Positions 17,383 through 26,403 of a stretch of DNA of 64,000 nt are shown here, piece after piece. Location: positions 806,001 to 870,000 of the forward strand of contig CAWIOS010000012.1 in the NCBI GenBank assembly GCA_963837815.1, written 5' to 3'. The notes beneath the pieces are model-generated. The model was given only the letters and a program-made list of their open reading frames with translations, had not been told where the DNA came from and did no database searches. Source of the stretch: Fen-1273 sp963837815. GTDB taxonomy: Bacteria > Bacteroidota > Ignavibacteria > UBA10030 > UBA6906. Position 1 is the first letter of the stretch. Each line of letters starts with the position of its first letter. The position numbers were made by a program, and so were the translations under genes.

Positions 17383-19917
17383 TTATTTCAGAAGTTCTAT
17401 TTTTGTTGTCCTGACAAATCGGATTCCCCCCCCCGCATCCGATGCGATCATGCGGACGAAGTACACCCCGCTCCCGAACGAGGCGGCGTTCCAGACCGCC
17501 GAATGCGAGCCGGCCGCCACCTGACCGTCCACGAGGCTCGCGACCTCCTGGCCCAGCAGGTCATACACTCTCAGCGAGACGCGCACGCCGGCCGGGACGC
17601 GGTAGGCGATGACCGTCGACGGGTTGAACGGGTTCGGGTAGTTCTGGCTCAGGGCATACTCCGCAGGAATCGCGGGAGCCGGCGGCGGGACGGAAACGAT
17701 CACGGACCTCAAGAGTTGAAGCTGGTCGACGAGGACCAACCCCGATCGCGCGCTCACCCCGGGGAGATAGCGGAACTGGAACGCGTCAAAGCGCATCTGC
17801 CCGCCGAGGTTCGGAGCGCCGAGCCAGGAACCGACGGAGTCGTTGGCAAGATCCCATTCCACCAGCCTCCATCCAACCCAGTCGAGCGGGTACCAGCGGC
17901 TCACCTTGTGGTTTTGTGGCCTCCCCCCGGGATAGATGTCGACGCTGTCCTCGATGCCAAACCGGAACTGGCTCAGATCGCCCTCGTTGTACACGAACGC
18001 CTCAAGCACCGTCCCCTGTTTCTGAAAGAGGATCGAGCGCTCCGGAGCGAGAGTATCGAGCGGCACGCGCAGGAGCCAGGACGACGCGGCCGTGTCCCAT
18101 GCGTACCTGAGCAATCCGGCGACCGGATCGCCCGCCAGTGCAGGGAACGCGGTGCTCTCGATAGAGTCGAACGACGCCGTGTCGACGCCCGTCGTGTAGG
18201 GCGCGGTCATCGGCTGCCTCCACTGCACCGGGCGCGTATTGAACGAGTCAATCGTCGTTGTGATGCGCGACAGGGGCTGGACGGAAAATGACCAGACGAG
18301 CGGTGAAGTGCCCGGGATGATGTTCCCCGTCATATCCTTCGCGCCGCTCACGCTTACCGTATAGGATGCGCCGGGCTCAAGTCCTCCGGTGACGAAGATA
18401 TTGACGCCGCTCCTGGAGGGCGTCCCGATGTACATGACGGTCCGCGCGAGCGAGGGGAGACCGCCGATTTGTCCGATCCTGAAATTCGCCGTGGTGACCG
18501 TCGCCGGGTTCAGCGGTTCATCAAACGTGATGTTGACCGTGGTGTACGGCGTCGCCACCGTCATCGCGGAATCCGGGAACCGGGAGAGGATGACGGGCGG
18601 GTTCAACCGGACAATTTTCGTCCGGAAGCCGAGAATGAACGGATGGCCGGGAGTCCCGACGCCGGTCCCGTCAACAGGCTGGCCCGAGGCGCTGCGGGCG
18701 TTCGTATCGACCTTCACGGTGAAATTGACAGGAAACGGGAACGGAGCGACCGGCGTGAACGTCAGGATCGTGTTGTCCGGGTCCCACGAGAGACTCCCGG
18801 TGACCGCGGGGGCGATCGAAAAGGCCGCGCGGACGGATGCGGTGTCCATCGGTGCGGAGAAGTGTATCCCAACCGCCGTCCTCGGGTCCACGGACGTATC
18901 CCCGTTCACCGGACTCGTCGAGAGGACAACCGGGAACCCGGTCGATGCGAGCGTCCGGTCAACGAACACGGTGGCGCCGGTTCCCACGACAACGGCGATG
19001 GAATCCGTCCTGTAGCCGGGAGTCTCGAAACGGACGGTGTAGGAACCGGGAGCGAGGCTGTCGAACATGAAGAAGCCGTTCTTGAACGCGTCCCCGCCGT
19101 ACACCCTGCCGGAAGGAAGCAGTCTCACGCGGGTATTGTTCACGGGAGCCCCGCCGGCAACATCGGTCTGTATCCCCGCGATGATGCCGCGCGGATCGGC
19201 CGGAACGCCGAAGTACTGCATGAAGGCGTTCCGGATGGCATAGGCTTCCATTTTGTGGTAATCGTTGTTCAGGAGACGCCGGCACTCCGGATAGAAGTCA
19301 TGGAACGAACCCTCGGAGAGCTCTCCCGGCATCAGAAGGCCGCTCAGCACGCCCAGGTTGTACCCGCCCGCCGGACCTCCGTAAAATGTGTAGTCAAGCC
19401 AGGTGCTCGTGCTGCTCGTCCGGAGCATCCCCTGTATCGCCGGACCGATCAGATTCGACATCGTGACGTCCTGCGGGAACGCGGCAGTGCGCGTCGGGAT
19501 GTCTTCCTTCACGAGCATCAGTGTATAATTGATGCTCGTGTTGTCCGCCAGCCCGCTCGCGTTGGAGTGTATCGAGTGAAACCAGTCGACGTTGTTCGCG
19601 TTGGCGAGCTGCCAGCGCGCCGTGAGGCTCGGCTCGTCGTTCCCGTCGGGATACGTCGTGTCGTTCGACGTCCGGGTCAGTATGACCGTCGCCCCCTGCC
19701 GCCACAGCAGCTCCCTGAGGAGGAGCGCCTTCTCGAAGTTGCTTTCCGATTCCCAGAAATTCACACCCGGATCCGGCTGGACATTCCGGTCGTCACTCGA
19801 ATACCCGCCGTGCCCCGGATCGATGCAGAATTTCAACCCCGAGAGGTCGGACCTCTGCGCCACCGCGAGAGACGCAGAAAGGACGACGATGCATGTCAGA
19901 GGAAGTCTCCTGCTCAT
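17383..19917 (-). CDS. Surface-targeted N-acetylmuramoyl-L-alanine amidase with Ig-like domains and T9SS sorting domain
   Basis: 844 residues. After a signal peptide (VVLSASLAVAQ) comes an Amidase_3 domain with FCIDPGHGG (33-38), ESNFEKAL (Zn Glu), and FHSIHSNASG (Zn His). Next are a carboxypeptidase-regulatory-like domain (GIIAGIQTDVAGGAPVNNTR), two Big_5-type Ig domains (STSPVNGDTSVDPRTAVGIHF and SRFPDSAMTVATPYTTVNITF) and a carbohydrate-binding-like beta region. The end is a type A T9SS domain (ALSQNYPNPFNPSTVIAYRV … GVYFVRM … KIELLK). The enzyme is therefore predicted to be secreted across the outer membrane and displayed or released, an unusual place for a murein amidase. It overlaps the TolB-like gene by four bases (ATGA). 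Confidence 0.9.
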   Translation of the reverse strand: MSRRLPLTCIVVLSASLAVAQRSDLSGLKFCIDPGHGGYSSDDRNVQPDPGVNFWESESNFEKALLLRELLWRQGATVILTRTSNDTTYPDGNDEPSLTARWQLANANNVDWFHSIHSNASGLADNTSINYTLMLVKEDIPTRTAAFPQDVTMSNLIGPAIQGMLRTSSTSTWLDYTFYGGPAGGYNLGVLSGLLMPGELSEGSFHDFYPECRRLLNNDYHKMEAYAIRNAFMQYFGVPADPRGIIAGIQTDVAGGAPVNNTRVRLLPSGRVYGGDAFKNGFFMFDSLAPGSYTVRFETPGYRTDSIAVVVGTGATVFVDRTLASTGFPVVLSTSPVNGDTSVDPRTAVGIHFSAPMDTASVRAAFSIAPAVTGSLSWDPDNTILTFTPVAPFPFPVNFTVKVDTNARSASGQPVDGTGVGTPGHPFILGFRTKIVRLNPPVILSRFPDSAMTVATPYTTVNITFDEPLNPATVTTANFRIGQIGGLPSLARTVMYIGTPSRSGVNIFVTGGLEPGASYTVSVSGAKDMTGNIIPGTSPLVWSFSVQPLSRITTTIDSFNTRPVQWRQPMTAPYTTGVDTASFDSIESTAFPALAGDPVAGLLRYAWDTAASSWLLRVPLDTLAPERSILFQKQGTVLEAFVYNEGDLSQFRFGIEDSVDIYPGGRPQNHKVSRWYPLDWVGWRLVEWDLANDSVGSWLGAPNLGGQMRFDAFQFRYLPGVSARSGLVLVDQLQLLRSVIVSVPPPAPAIPAEYALSQNYPNPFNPSTVIAYRVPAGVRVSLRVYDLLGQEVASLVDGQVAAGSHSAVWNAASFGSGVYFVRMIASDAGGGIRFVRTTKIELLK

Positions 19918-20837
19918 CGGGGGGTTTCGGCATACGTTATCACGAGTATCCCGCCTTCGAGAGTGCTGAAGGCAATTTCGTCAGCGACCGGAGAGCACTG
20001 GGGGAACATCCCGTTGATGTGTGAAGCGGAGGTGAGATCCCCTTCCGTTTTTCCGTCGGGGGAGACGAACGCAATGGCGGATGACCGTATCCTATGCCCG
20101 TCATCCCTGTCCGCCATATAGATGAGCCACCTTCCGTCCCGGGTCCAGGCCGGGGCGTCCCGGCGCCCGATCCTGAGTGGATGACTCCCGTCGGCGCCAC
20201 AGACAAATGTCCCCCTGTCCATCTCGTACGCGACGAGCTTCGAGCCGTCGGGGGAAAGTGAGGGCCAGACGTAGCTTCCGTTGCCGAGCGGATCGACGAG
20301 CGATTTCACACCGTCACGGACCACGGCGATTTTCGTATCCTCGACGCCGAGGACCGAGACGACGCCCGGGGGCTGAATGGCCGGCTTCACGCCCTGGATT
20401 TCGCCGGCAACGGAGAACACGACATCGGATCTGACAAATGAGGGGAGCGAAAGTGATCTTCCCGAGGCAAGGACCGACGGGGGGCCGCCGGAGAGATTGC
20501 GGACGACGACTTCCTGCACCCGTTCACCCGGCAGGGCCCCCGGGAGCGTCCGGCGCCAGGCGATCTGAGATCCGTCGGGGGATATCGTGAAGCCGTACCC
20601 CGATCCCCTGTCGGCGGTTATCTGCACTGCATCTCCCCCGGCCCCGGGACACGCCCATATGCCGCCGAAATCCGAGGCGGTGTAGTAGATCGTTTTCCCG
20701 TCGGGCGACCAGCGGGGTGCAGACCAGAGGCGGGCGCTCCCCAGGGGGAGTGTCCGGACGGTCAGTACTTTTATCTGAGCTTCCAGCGGGAGAGAGACGA
20801 CAAAGAGGAGCAGTGCAATCAGACTGCGCATACCCAC
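19914..20837 (-). CDS. TolB-like six-bladed beta-propeller (WD40-like/PD40) protein
   Basis: 307 residues with a Sec signal peptide (ALLLFVVSLPLEAQ). The body has repeated PD40 motifs: APRWSPDGKTIYYTA, GFTISPDGSQIAWRR, WPSLSPDGSKLVAYEM, APAWTRDGRWLIYMAD, PQCSPVADEIAFST. These are the TolB/DPP-type propeller repeats, predicted periplasmic. It lacks the N-terminal TolB domain and is shorter than TolB (about 430), so it is not the canonical Tol-Pal TolB. The gene overlaps the amidase start by four bases, suggesting the pair is translated together. A 134-base gap separates it from NagB-PIG-L; that gap contains a TATATT hexamer (20942-20947, minus strand) without a good -35. Confidence 0.8.
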   Translation of the reverse strand: MGMRSLIALLLFVVSLPLEAQIKVLTVRTLPLGSARLWSAPRWSPDGKTIYYTASDFGGIWACPGAGGDAVQITADRGSGYGFTISPDGSQIAWRRTLPGALPGERVQEVVVRNLSGGPPSVLASGRSLSLPSFVRSDVVFSVAGEIQGVKPAIQPPGVVSVLGVEDTKIAVVRDGVKSLVDPLGNGSYVWPSLSPDGSKLVAYEMDRGTFVCGADGSHPLRIGRRDAPAWTRDGRWLIYMADRDDGHRIRSSAIAFVSPDGKTEGDLTSASHINGMFPQCSPVADEIAFSTLEGGILVITYAETPR

Positions 20838-20971
20838 TTCTCCGGAGAAAAAAGCGTGGTTCAGTTCGCCCTGGCGAGAGCGGCGTCACGGGCCCTGCGT
20901 CCGCAATGACAGGGGCCGCCCGCGAACACGCCATACCTCCCAATATAGGAAAAACGGAGGAAAGGGGCTTT

Positions 20972-23332
20972 TCAGCTCCGGTCCTCCGTGACTTTCCTGA
21001 GCTCCCTGACCATCTCATAGAATTCGGCAAGCGCCATCTCCCGGAGGAATATCATCCCGCGTGCGGCGCGAAGCCTCGGATGCCCGTTCTTCAGGAAGAA
21101 GTCCGTCCCCAGTATCGTCTTGATCATCCCGTACTGGCCGACCTGGATCTTTTGCGCAAGCTCGGAGAACGGACCGTCGTGCTCATAGCTCGGAAAGGAT
21201 GCCGCGCTCTGCGAGCCGAAGCAGTTCATGAATGCCGTGTGGAGCATCGTGATGGAGTTGATCGACACCGGGACAAACAGGTTCGCCTCCGCCGGGCGGT
21301 ACCTGTACCAGACGTTCCTGTATCCCCACACCCGCAGCGTGGAATCGCCGCTCTCTTTCTCGTAGAGCTTCAACGCCTCGGCCACGGCCTGGAGGGCTTT
21401 GTAATGCGTGTCGGGCCCGCTCCCTTCCGGGTCGAATGCGACGGAGACGACGTTCGGCCGGACTTTACTGATCAGCTCGAAGATCGGCACGACGTCCCTG
21501 TGGACTTCGGGTTCCGGCGAGAATATGTCGCCCGTGTAGAAACCGAGCCTCAGCGGATGGATCGCGTACGATTCGATGCCGAAATACGCCCAGAGGAGCT
21601 CCACCTCCCATTCGCGCGTCATCCCCTTGAGGAGCTGGACCTGCTGCGGGTCCTTGGCGCCGCTGTACTGCGAGCGGCAGTAGCCGATGAGCTCCTGAAC
21701 ACGGTTGCGCAGCGTGTGGAGGTCATGCGTCTGGTACAGGCCGACGAGATTGCGGAGCAGGCGCCTCGCTTCCGCCTCGTCCTTCATCTCCTGGCTGTTC
21801 GCCGCGGCCCCGTCGAGATAGAGATAGACGTCCTCCATGCGGGAGGCGTTTTCATGCGTGTCGAAGTACCCCTGCACCAGCAGGGCGAAAAGCGTGCCGG
21901 TCTCGAGATGGCTTTCGAGCTTCACGAGGATCGAGAGGAAATACGGGTTCGAGACCGATGTGAAACCGGAGGTCAGGTTGGCGAAATAGTGCTTGTTGCT
22001 TGGATCGCGGACGAGATGGTAGATGTGCGCGAGGTAGCCGAGCATGATGTCATCGTGATGGGGCTCGGTGTGCAGGAATGTCGTATTCGACACGTGGTCG
22101 AGACCCTTCTCGATCTTCCCGATGATCCTGTTGCGCGCTTCCGTGGCGAGGTCGACGGGCATCTTCCCGCTCTTGCGCAGCAGCTCGGAGGCAAACCGGT
22201 CCCCCTCGAAATCCTCTTTCGTGAGCTGGACGAGCTGCTTCCCCGATTTCAGGGCGAGCGTCGTCACGACGTCCTCGGAGCGCGCGGGCGTGAGCGTGGT
22301 CTCCCTGCAGAAATCCTCGAACTGCCGCTCCGTAAGGAGGCTCGCGGCACCACGCGTGAGGTAGAACCGGGCATTGGGGAGATCCTGGAGAACGGAGGCG
22401 GGATACTGCGGCCCCTTTTCGTTCTCGACGGCGAGCCGGACGATCGCGGCCTTCGCGTCCCCGGCGGCGATAATGATCGCGACGGCCCCGGGGTTGTACG
22501 TGATCGTCGCAAGCCCGATCGTAATCACAAGCCGCGTCCGGGAAATCTCGATCCCGCCCAGATCCGTGGCGGCGGCCGCCTGCGTCTCGTAGTTGGTGCC
22601 CGTCAGCCGCGTCACCGAATAGACGCTCGACCCCCTCACGTTGAACGCGATGTGTCCGTCCGGCCCGATCCCGCCCAGGAAAAACCCGATACCCCCCATC
22701 TCCCGGACCTTTGTCTCGTATTCCATGCAGAATTCGTCCACCCGGTTGATGACGTCTTTCTGCAGGAGCTCGAGATCCGAGCGGCACTGCCTGACGCGGA
22801 GCGAGAGATCGACGACGCTGCCGGGGAACACCTCGTCCATGGTCTTGCCGGGGGGAAGCCCCAGCGACGTGGCGTTGATGAGCAGGGCCCTGGAGGGGGA
22901 CATGCCGAACCCCTTGATGTAGAATTCGTTGACGTACCAGTGGAAGCTGTTATGCTGCGCCGCGTTGATCGGATAGAATTCGTCGATCTGGACGAAGCTG
23001 AGCGACCTCATGTCCGGCGGCTTCGACCCGTCGATCTCCGCGGCCGCGAGGAGAGACTGGATGTCCTTCGTCTCCCACCGTTCCAGGATGCGCGTCACCC
23101 ACTTGATGAAATGCTCGGGTGTCTTTCCGGTGGGGAGCGATATCACCCCGCCGGGATTCCTGATGACCCACTCGATAAACCGGAGCGCGGTGAGCTTCCC
23201 GAGCTGCGGGAAATTCGCAACCTCCACGATTCCGATCTTTTCCGTGGGCGCATACATGGGTTTGCGTCCGCTCCGCTGGAGCTCCATTTCTTCGATCCGG
23301 GATGTCCCGTCATACTGCCTGAGGTTTGCCAT
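20972..23332 (-). CDS. nagB: Glucosamine-6-phosphate deaminase (NagB) fused to a PIG-L/LmbE deacetylase-like domain
   Basis: 786 residues from MANLRQYDG (ATG at 23332), three times NagB length. The NagB domain (about 30-330) shows ISLPTGKTPEHF, the QIDEFYPI active-site region and GGIGPDGHIAFN (221-231). It converts GlcN-6-P to Fru-6-P and ammonia. From about 420 a PIG-L/LmbE-type domain begins with TEPHHDDIMLG, equivalent to the AHPDDE zinc motif (the His and both Asp kept, Glu replaced by Ile), and later GPDTHYKALQAV supplies the third zinc His. PIG-L enzymes de-N-acetylate GlcNAc derivatives. The fusion could thus deacetylate and deaminate GlcNAc-6-P, but this is inference. Cytoplasmic. An upstream ATG-like extension to 23410 is a shadow overlapping the neighbour. 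Confidence 0.9.
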   Translation of the reverse strand: MANLRQYDGTSRIEEMELQRSGRKPMYAPTEKIGIVEVANFPQLGKLTALRFIEWVIRNPGGVISLPTGKTPEHFIKWVTRILERWETKDIQSLLAAAEIDGSKPPDMRSLSFVQIDEFYPINAAQHNSFHWYVNEFYIKGFGMSPSRALLINATSLGLPPGKTMDEVFPGSVVDLSLRVRQCRSDLELLQKDVINRVDEFCMEYETKVREMGGIGFFLGGIGPDGHIAFNVRGSSVYSVTRLTGTNYETQAAAATDLGGIEISRTRLVITIGLATITYNPGAVAIIIAAGDAKAAIVRLAVENEKGPQYPASVLQDLPNARFYLTRGAASLLTERQFEDFCRETTLTPARSEDVVTTLALKSGKQLVQLTKEDFEGDRFASELLRKSGKMPVDLATEARNRIIGKIEKGLDHVSNTTFLHTEPHHDDIMLGYLAHIYHLVRDPSNKHYFANLTSGFTSVSNPYFLSILVKLESHLETGTLFALLVQGYFDTHENASRMEDVYLYLDGAAANSQEMKDEAEARRLLRNLVGLYQTHDLHTLRNRVQELIGYCRSQYSGAKDPQQVQLLKGMTREWEVELLWAYFGIESYAIHPLRLGFYTGDIFSPEPEVHRDVVPIFELISKVRPNVVSVAFDPEGSGPDTHYKALQAVAEALKLYEKESGDSTLRVWGYRNVWYRYRPAEANLFVPVSINSITMLHTAFMNCFGSQSAASFPSYEHDGPFSELAQKIQVGQYGMIKTILGTDFFLKNGHPRLRAARGMIFLREMALAEFYEMVRELRKVTEDRS

Positions 23333-23345
23333 AGCGTCCGTCGTG

Positions 23346-25100
23346 TCACTCCTTTGTTGTGAGTTTCCATTCGGCCGGAAGCTCCGAAAGCCACCGGGCA
23401 AAGAATACATTCGGCACCATGTCGTGCTCGACCCCCGCCGGGGTCATGGACCAGCGCGATCCCGCGGCGGCGACGCTCGCGGCGACGTCAGCGTGCTCCT
23501 TCGCAAGGTGGTCCGTGTACGCGGCCCTGATGATCCCCTTCCCTTTCAGGAGCCAGTCGCGGAAGTACTCGTGCTGCCCGTACAGAGCGTCAAAAAGGAA
23601 CACGTGCGTTATCAGGCCGGACATGCCTCCGCGGTCAAGAACGAACCCCGCGGGGCGGTAGCCGCCGCTGTGGGCGGTGACGATCACGCGCGCGACCTCC
23701 GTTGACGGCACGACGTTCTCTTTCTGCATCGTCGCCATGACGTCTTCCACCATCCTGCGGAAGCCCCCTTCGTCCTCCATCTTCCCGCCGAACGAATCCC
23801 TGGCCCTGTACGGCCCCTGGGGGATCACAAGCAGCGCGTTGATATTCTGCGCGATCATTGACTGGGGGAGAAGGTACTGCTCGAGGACTCCCAGGTCGTC
23901 GTTCATGTGCCCGTGGAAATGCACAATCACGTTCGCCCCGCCTTTGACCGCATGAAACCCGTCGGGGACGAAGACGACGATGCTGCTGTCGGCATAATGA
24001 GGGAAAAACGGGTAGACCGTCCCGTCTCCCCCCGTGTATCCGTCCTGTCTCGCGGGATGGGGGAAGGGAGCGGCCGCCGAGCGGTAGATTCCCCACTTCC
24101 CCCCCTTGAACGCCGTCCAGTCGACGCCGGACGTGCTGACCGGCCCCCTGTCGTACCCCGTCATCCCGGTGAACTGGTTCCAGACGGCCCGGGCAGCGTA
24201 TGCGCCGAGAAGCGTGGCCGCATCCGCGCCGTCGTCCAGATGGTCGGGGGACTTATCGACGTAGATCGCGATCGCGAACTTCACCCTGTCGGTAAGAACA
24301 AGAGCGACGTCGGCTTTGGTTTCGGTGATGCTTCCCGTCTTGTGGGCGACCGCAAACGACGTGCATGCCCACTGCGGGAGAAGCCGCGGGACCATGTCGG
24401 CATAGAACTGGTTCTCCAGTATCCCGATCATCGACGCGCAGGAGGCGGAATCACAGAGGGTGCCCCTGAAGAGTTTTTCCATGAGGAGGGCCATGTCTTC
24501 CGGGGTCGTCACGCCGATTCCGTACCGCATCGCTTCCGGCGTCTCCTGTTTTGTCTCGAGCGTGAAGAGACGGTTGAGTATGCGCGTGTTCTTCAGCCCC
24601 CGCGAGGCGATAAAATCGTTCACGTTCGCCAGCCGCGCCTGATGCGTCCCGGCGAGCCGGTCGAGGACGAGATTCGTCGCCGTGTTGTCGCTCATCGTGA
24701 TCATGAGCGTCACGGCGTCATGCAGCGTGATCACCGCGCCGTCATCCAGGAACTGCAGGACGCCCGATCCGGGTTTCCTGTCTCCGGCGCGGAGCGTGAT
24801 CCGGGCCCCGGGATCGATCTCCTTCTTTCTGACCATGTCGAAATACGCCGTCATCACGGGGAGCTTGATCGTGCTCGCGGTCGGGAAACAGTCGGTCGCA
24901 TTGTACGAGACTATTTCCCCCGTGGACAGATTCTTCGCCATCACTCCCATATGCCCGCCGAACCGGGCGTTGAGCGCGCGCAGCTCCGCCATGACGTCCG
25001 CGCGGGCGGGGAGATTTCCCGCAAGAGAGAGGAAACAAAGGAGCGCAAGGGTCCGTTTGCCGGCCGCCGCGGGCCAGCAGCGATCATTCACAGATGCCAT
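23346..25100 (-). CDS. Exported class A beta-lactamase-fold serine hydrolase fused to an alpha/beta-hydrolase-like domain
   Basis: 584 residues with a signal peptide (TLALLCFLSLAGNLPARA). The first 290 residues have the class A layout: STIK (76-79), MSDNTATN (SDN 137-139) and AHKTGS (KTG 254-256). The ExxLN omega-loop motif that supplies the deacylating Glu166 is not evident (the region reads LETKQETPEA), so a true beta-lactamase is doubtful; a DD-peptidase-like or other acyl-enzyme activity is more likely. The C-terminal 250 residues resemble an esterase/peptidase of the alpha/beta-hydrolase fold: VIVHFHGH (oxyanion region), VTAHSGGY (nucleophile elbow), a late Asp (FLFDALYG) and VEHDMVPN (His). 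It is followed 13 bases on by nagB. Confidence 0.8.
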   Translation of the reverse strand: MASVNDRCWPAAAGKRTLALLCFLSLAGNLPARADVMAELRALNARFGGHMGVMAKNLSTGEIVSYNATDCFPTASTIKLPVMTAYFDMVRKKEIDPGARITLRAGDRKPGSGVLQFLDDGAVITLHDAVTLMITMSDNTATNLVLDRLAGTHQARLANVNDFIASRGLKNTRILNRLFTLETKQETPEAMRYGIGVTTPEDMALLMEKLFRGTLCDSASCASMIGILENQFYADMVPRLLPQWACTSFAVAHKTGSITETKADVALVLTDRVKFAIAIYVDKSPDHLDDGADAATLLGAYAARAVWNQFTGMTGYDRGPVSTSGVDWTAFKGGKWGIYRSAAAPFPHPARQDGYTGGDGTVYPFFPHYADSSIVVFVPDGFHAVKGGANVIVHFHGHMNDDLGVLEQYLLPQSMIAQNINALLVIPQGPYRARDSFGGKMEDEGGFRRMVEDVMATMQKENVVPSTEVARVIVTAHSGGYRPAGFVLDRGGMSGLITHVFLFDALYGQHEYFRDWLLKGKGIIRAAYTDHLAKEHADVAASVAAAGSRWSMTPAGVEHDMVPNVFFARWLSELPAEWKLTTKE

Positions 25101-25118
25101 CGGGAGTTCTCCGGTCGG

Positions 25119-26267
25119 TCACACTTTAATGAACCACTTTCTCTTCCACATCGCCCAGACGACCAGGTACATCACCAGGATGAACGCAATGGCAAACGCT
25201 GCCGAGGCGTTCACCGGACTGAAGTAGGGAACGAAGAGGTTGTCGTAGATAAGGCCTTTCAGCGTCACCGGGTTGCCGTCGGATCCCGTGAACCTGATGA
25301 GCGTCAGGAGGCGCCCGACGATCCCCGAGAGGACGAACACCGCGATCGCGTTCATCCCGTAGATAACGAACGGGCGTGCCCACTTCGTATGCCCCTTCAC
25401 GTCCATCAGCCAGTAAAATACGGAGAAGCACACAAGGGCCCAGCCGGCCATGAACACGACGTACGAGCTCGTCCAGAGATTCTTGTTGATCGGCAGCCAG
25501 ATATCCATGATCGCCCCCGCAAGAAGGAAGAAATTCCCGAAGACGAACATCCATGCCGTCTTCTCTTCGCGCGAATGATTCGAGCGGAGCCAGTGACCCG
25601 TGAGTATACCGAGAAGCGTCGTCGCAATCGCGGGGACCGTGCTGAGTATTCCTTCGGGATCAAATCCGGGAGCAGGCGCACCACTCCAGGTATGTCCTGC
25701 AAGCAGGTGTGAATCAATGTACCAGGGGAGACAGCCGGTCGGCTGGAGGACGCCTGGGCCGAAGCCGGGGACGGGGATGAGCATCACCGCGGCCCAGTAC
25801 GAGGCCAGGAGCCCCACGACCCACCAGACCTGCGCCTTCCACCCCGTGTAGAGGAATATCGTGCTCGCCGCAAGATAACAGACCGCAATCCTCTGGAGGA
25901 CGCCGGGTATGCGCATCGTCGAGAGTGAAAAGTTGCCGACAATCAGGCCGAACGGGAACCCGTTCAGGAACGTCCCCAGCGCGAATATGATCACGGCCCT
26001 GCGGAGGACGTGAAGGAGGAGCTTCCCGCTGTCCTCGCCCCGGTCCTTCCTCTTCTGGAAGGAGAGCGTCATGGCGACGCCGACGATCCAGAGAAAGAAC
26101 GGGAATATCCAGTCGGTGAACGTCCACCCGTTCCACCGTGCATGCTCGAGCTGCGGGTAGATAAAGTTCCAGGAACCGGGATTGTTGACAAGTATCATGC
26201 CGGCAATCGTGGCGCCGCGAAATGCGTCGAGTGAACCGAGGCGGGAGGAGGAATCCGTGGTGGTCAT
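25119..26267 (-). CDS. NagX-like/HGSNAT-like membrane acyltransferase (DUF5009 family)
   Basis: 382 residues with about 10-11 hydrophobic segments. The N-terminus RLGSLDAFRGATIAGMILVNNPG, followed by HARWNGWTFTDWIFPFFLWIVGVAM, is the signature of the family that includes human heparan-alpha-glucosaminide N-acetyltransferase and bacterial NagX. Those proteins are thought to transfer an acetyl group across a membrane to glucosamine, and nagX genes recur in GlcNAc utilisation loci. Here it sits among amino-sugar genes, 18 bases from the serine hydrolase. It could acetylate exogenous glucosaminyl units or take part in uptake. The upstream gap contains the 30-bp repeat array. Confidence 0.82.
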   Translation of the reverse strand: MTTTDSSSRLGSLDAFRGATIAGMILVNNPGSWNFIYPQLEHARWNGWTFTDWIFPFFLWIVGVAMTLSFQKRKDRGEDSGKLLLHVLRRAVIIFALGTFLNGFPFGLIVGNFSLSTMRIPGVLQRIAVCYLAASTIFLYTGWKAQVWWVVGLLASYWAAVMLIPVPGFGPGVLQPTGCLPWYIDSHLLAGHTWSGAPAPGFDPEGILSTVPAIATTLLGILTGHWLRSNHSREEKTAWMFVFGNFFLLAGAIMDIWLPINKNLWTSSYVVFMAGWALVCFSVFYWLMDVKGHTKWARPFVIYGMNAIAVFVLSGIVGRLLTLIRFTGSDGNPVTLKGLIYDNLFVPYFSPVNASAAFAIAFILVMYLVVWAMWKRKWFIKV

Positions 26268-26310
26268 GGGCTATGGTGTCGTGGGCAATTGTTTCGGGTT
26301 GCCGCGTGGC

Positions 26311-26400
26311 GCCTGCGGCGGGATGCAAAAAGCGCTCCCCGCCTGTGGCGGGATGCAAAAAGCGCTCCCCGCCTGTGGCGGGATGCAAAAAGCGCACATT
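26311..26400 (-). repeat. Three tandem 30-bp repeats forming hairpin-plus-T-run modules between two operon genes
   Basis: Units 26311-26340, 26341-26370 and 26371-26400 follow each other without spacers. Units 1 and 2 differ at one base and unit 3 diverges only in its last five bases. On the minus (coding) strand the unit junctions form CCCGCC-ACA-GGCGGG hairpins followed by GAGCGC and five T residues, twice in complete form. The array begins three bases after the epimerase stop codon and precedes the NagX gene by 43 bases. It could act as an attenuator, an mRNA-end stabiliser or a dispersed REP-like element. Confidence 0.9.
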
Positions 26401-26403
26401 GAT

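Noticed and set aside
20717..23362. Long plus-strand frame (881 codons) opposite NagB-PIG-L
   Set aside because: Same antisense-shadow composition; the real gene on the other strand has NagB and PIG-L motifs.
23346..25100. Antibiotic-resistance beta-lactamase
   Set aside because: SxxK, SDN and KTG occur, but the deacylating Glu motif is not found and the protein is fused to a hydrolase within a murein operon.
26311..26400. CRISPR array
   Set aside because: The 30-bp repeats are contiguous, with no unique spacers, and no cas gene is near.
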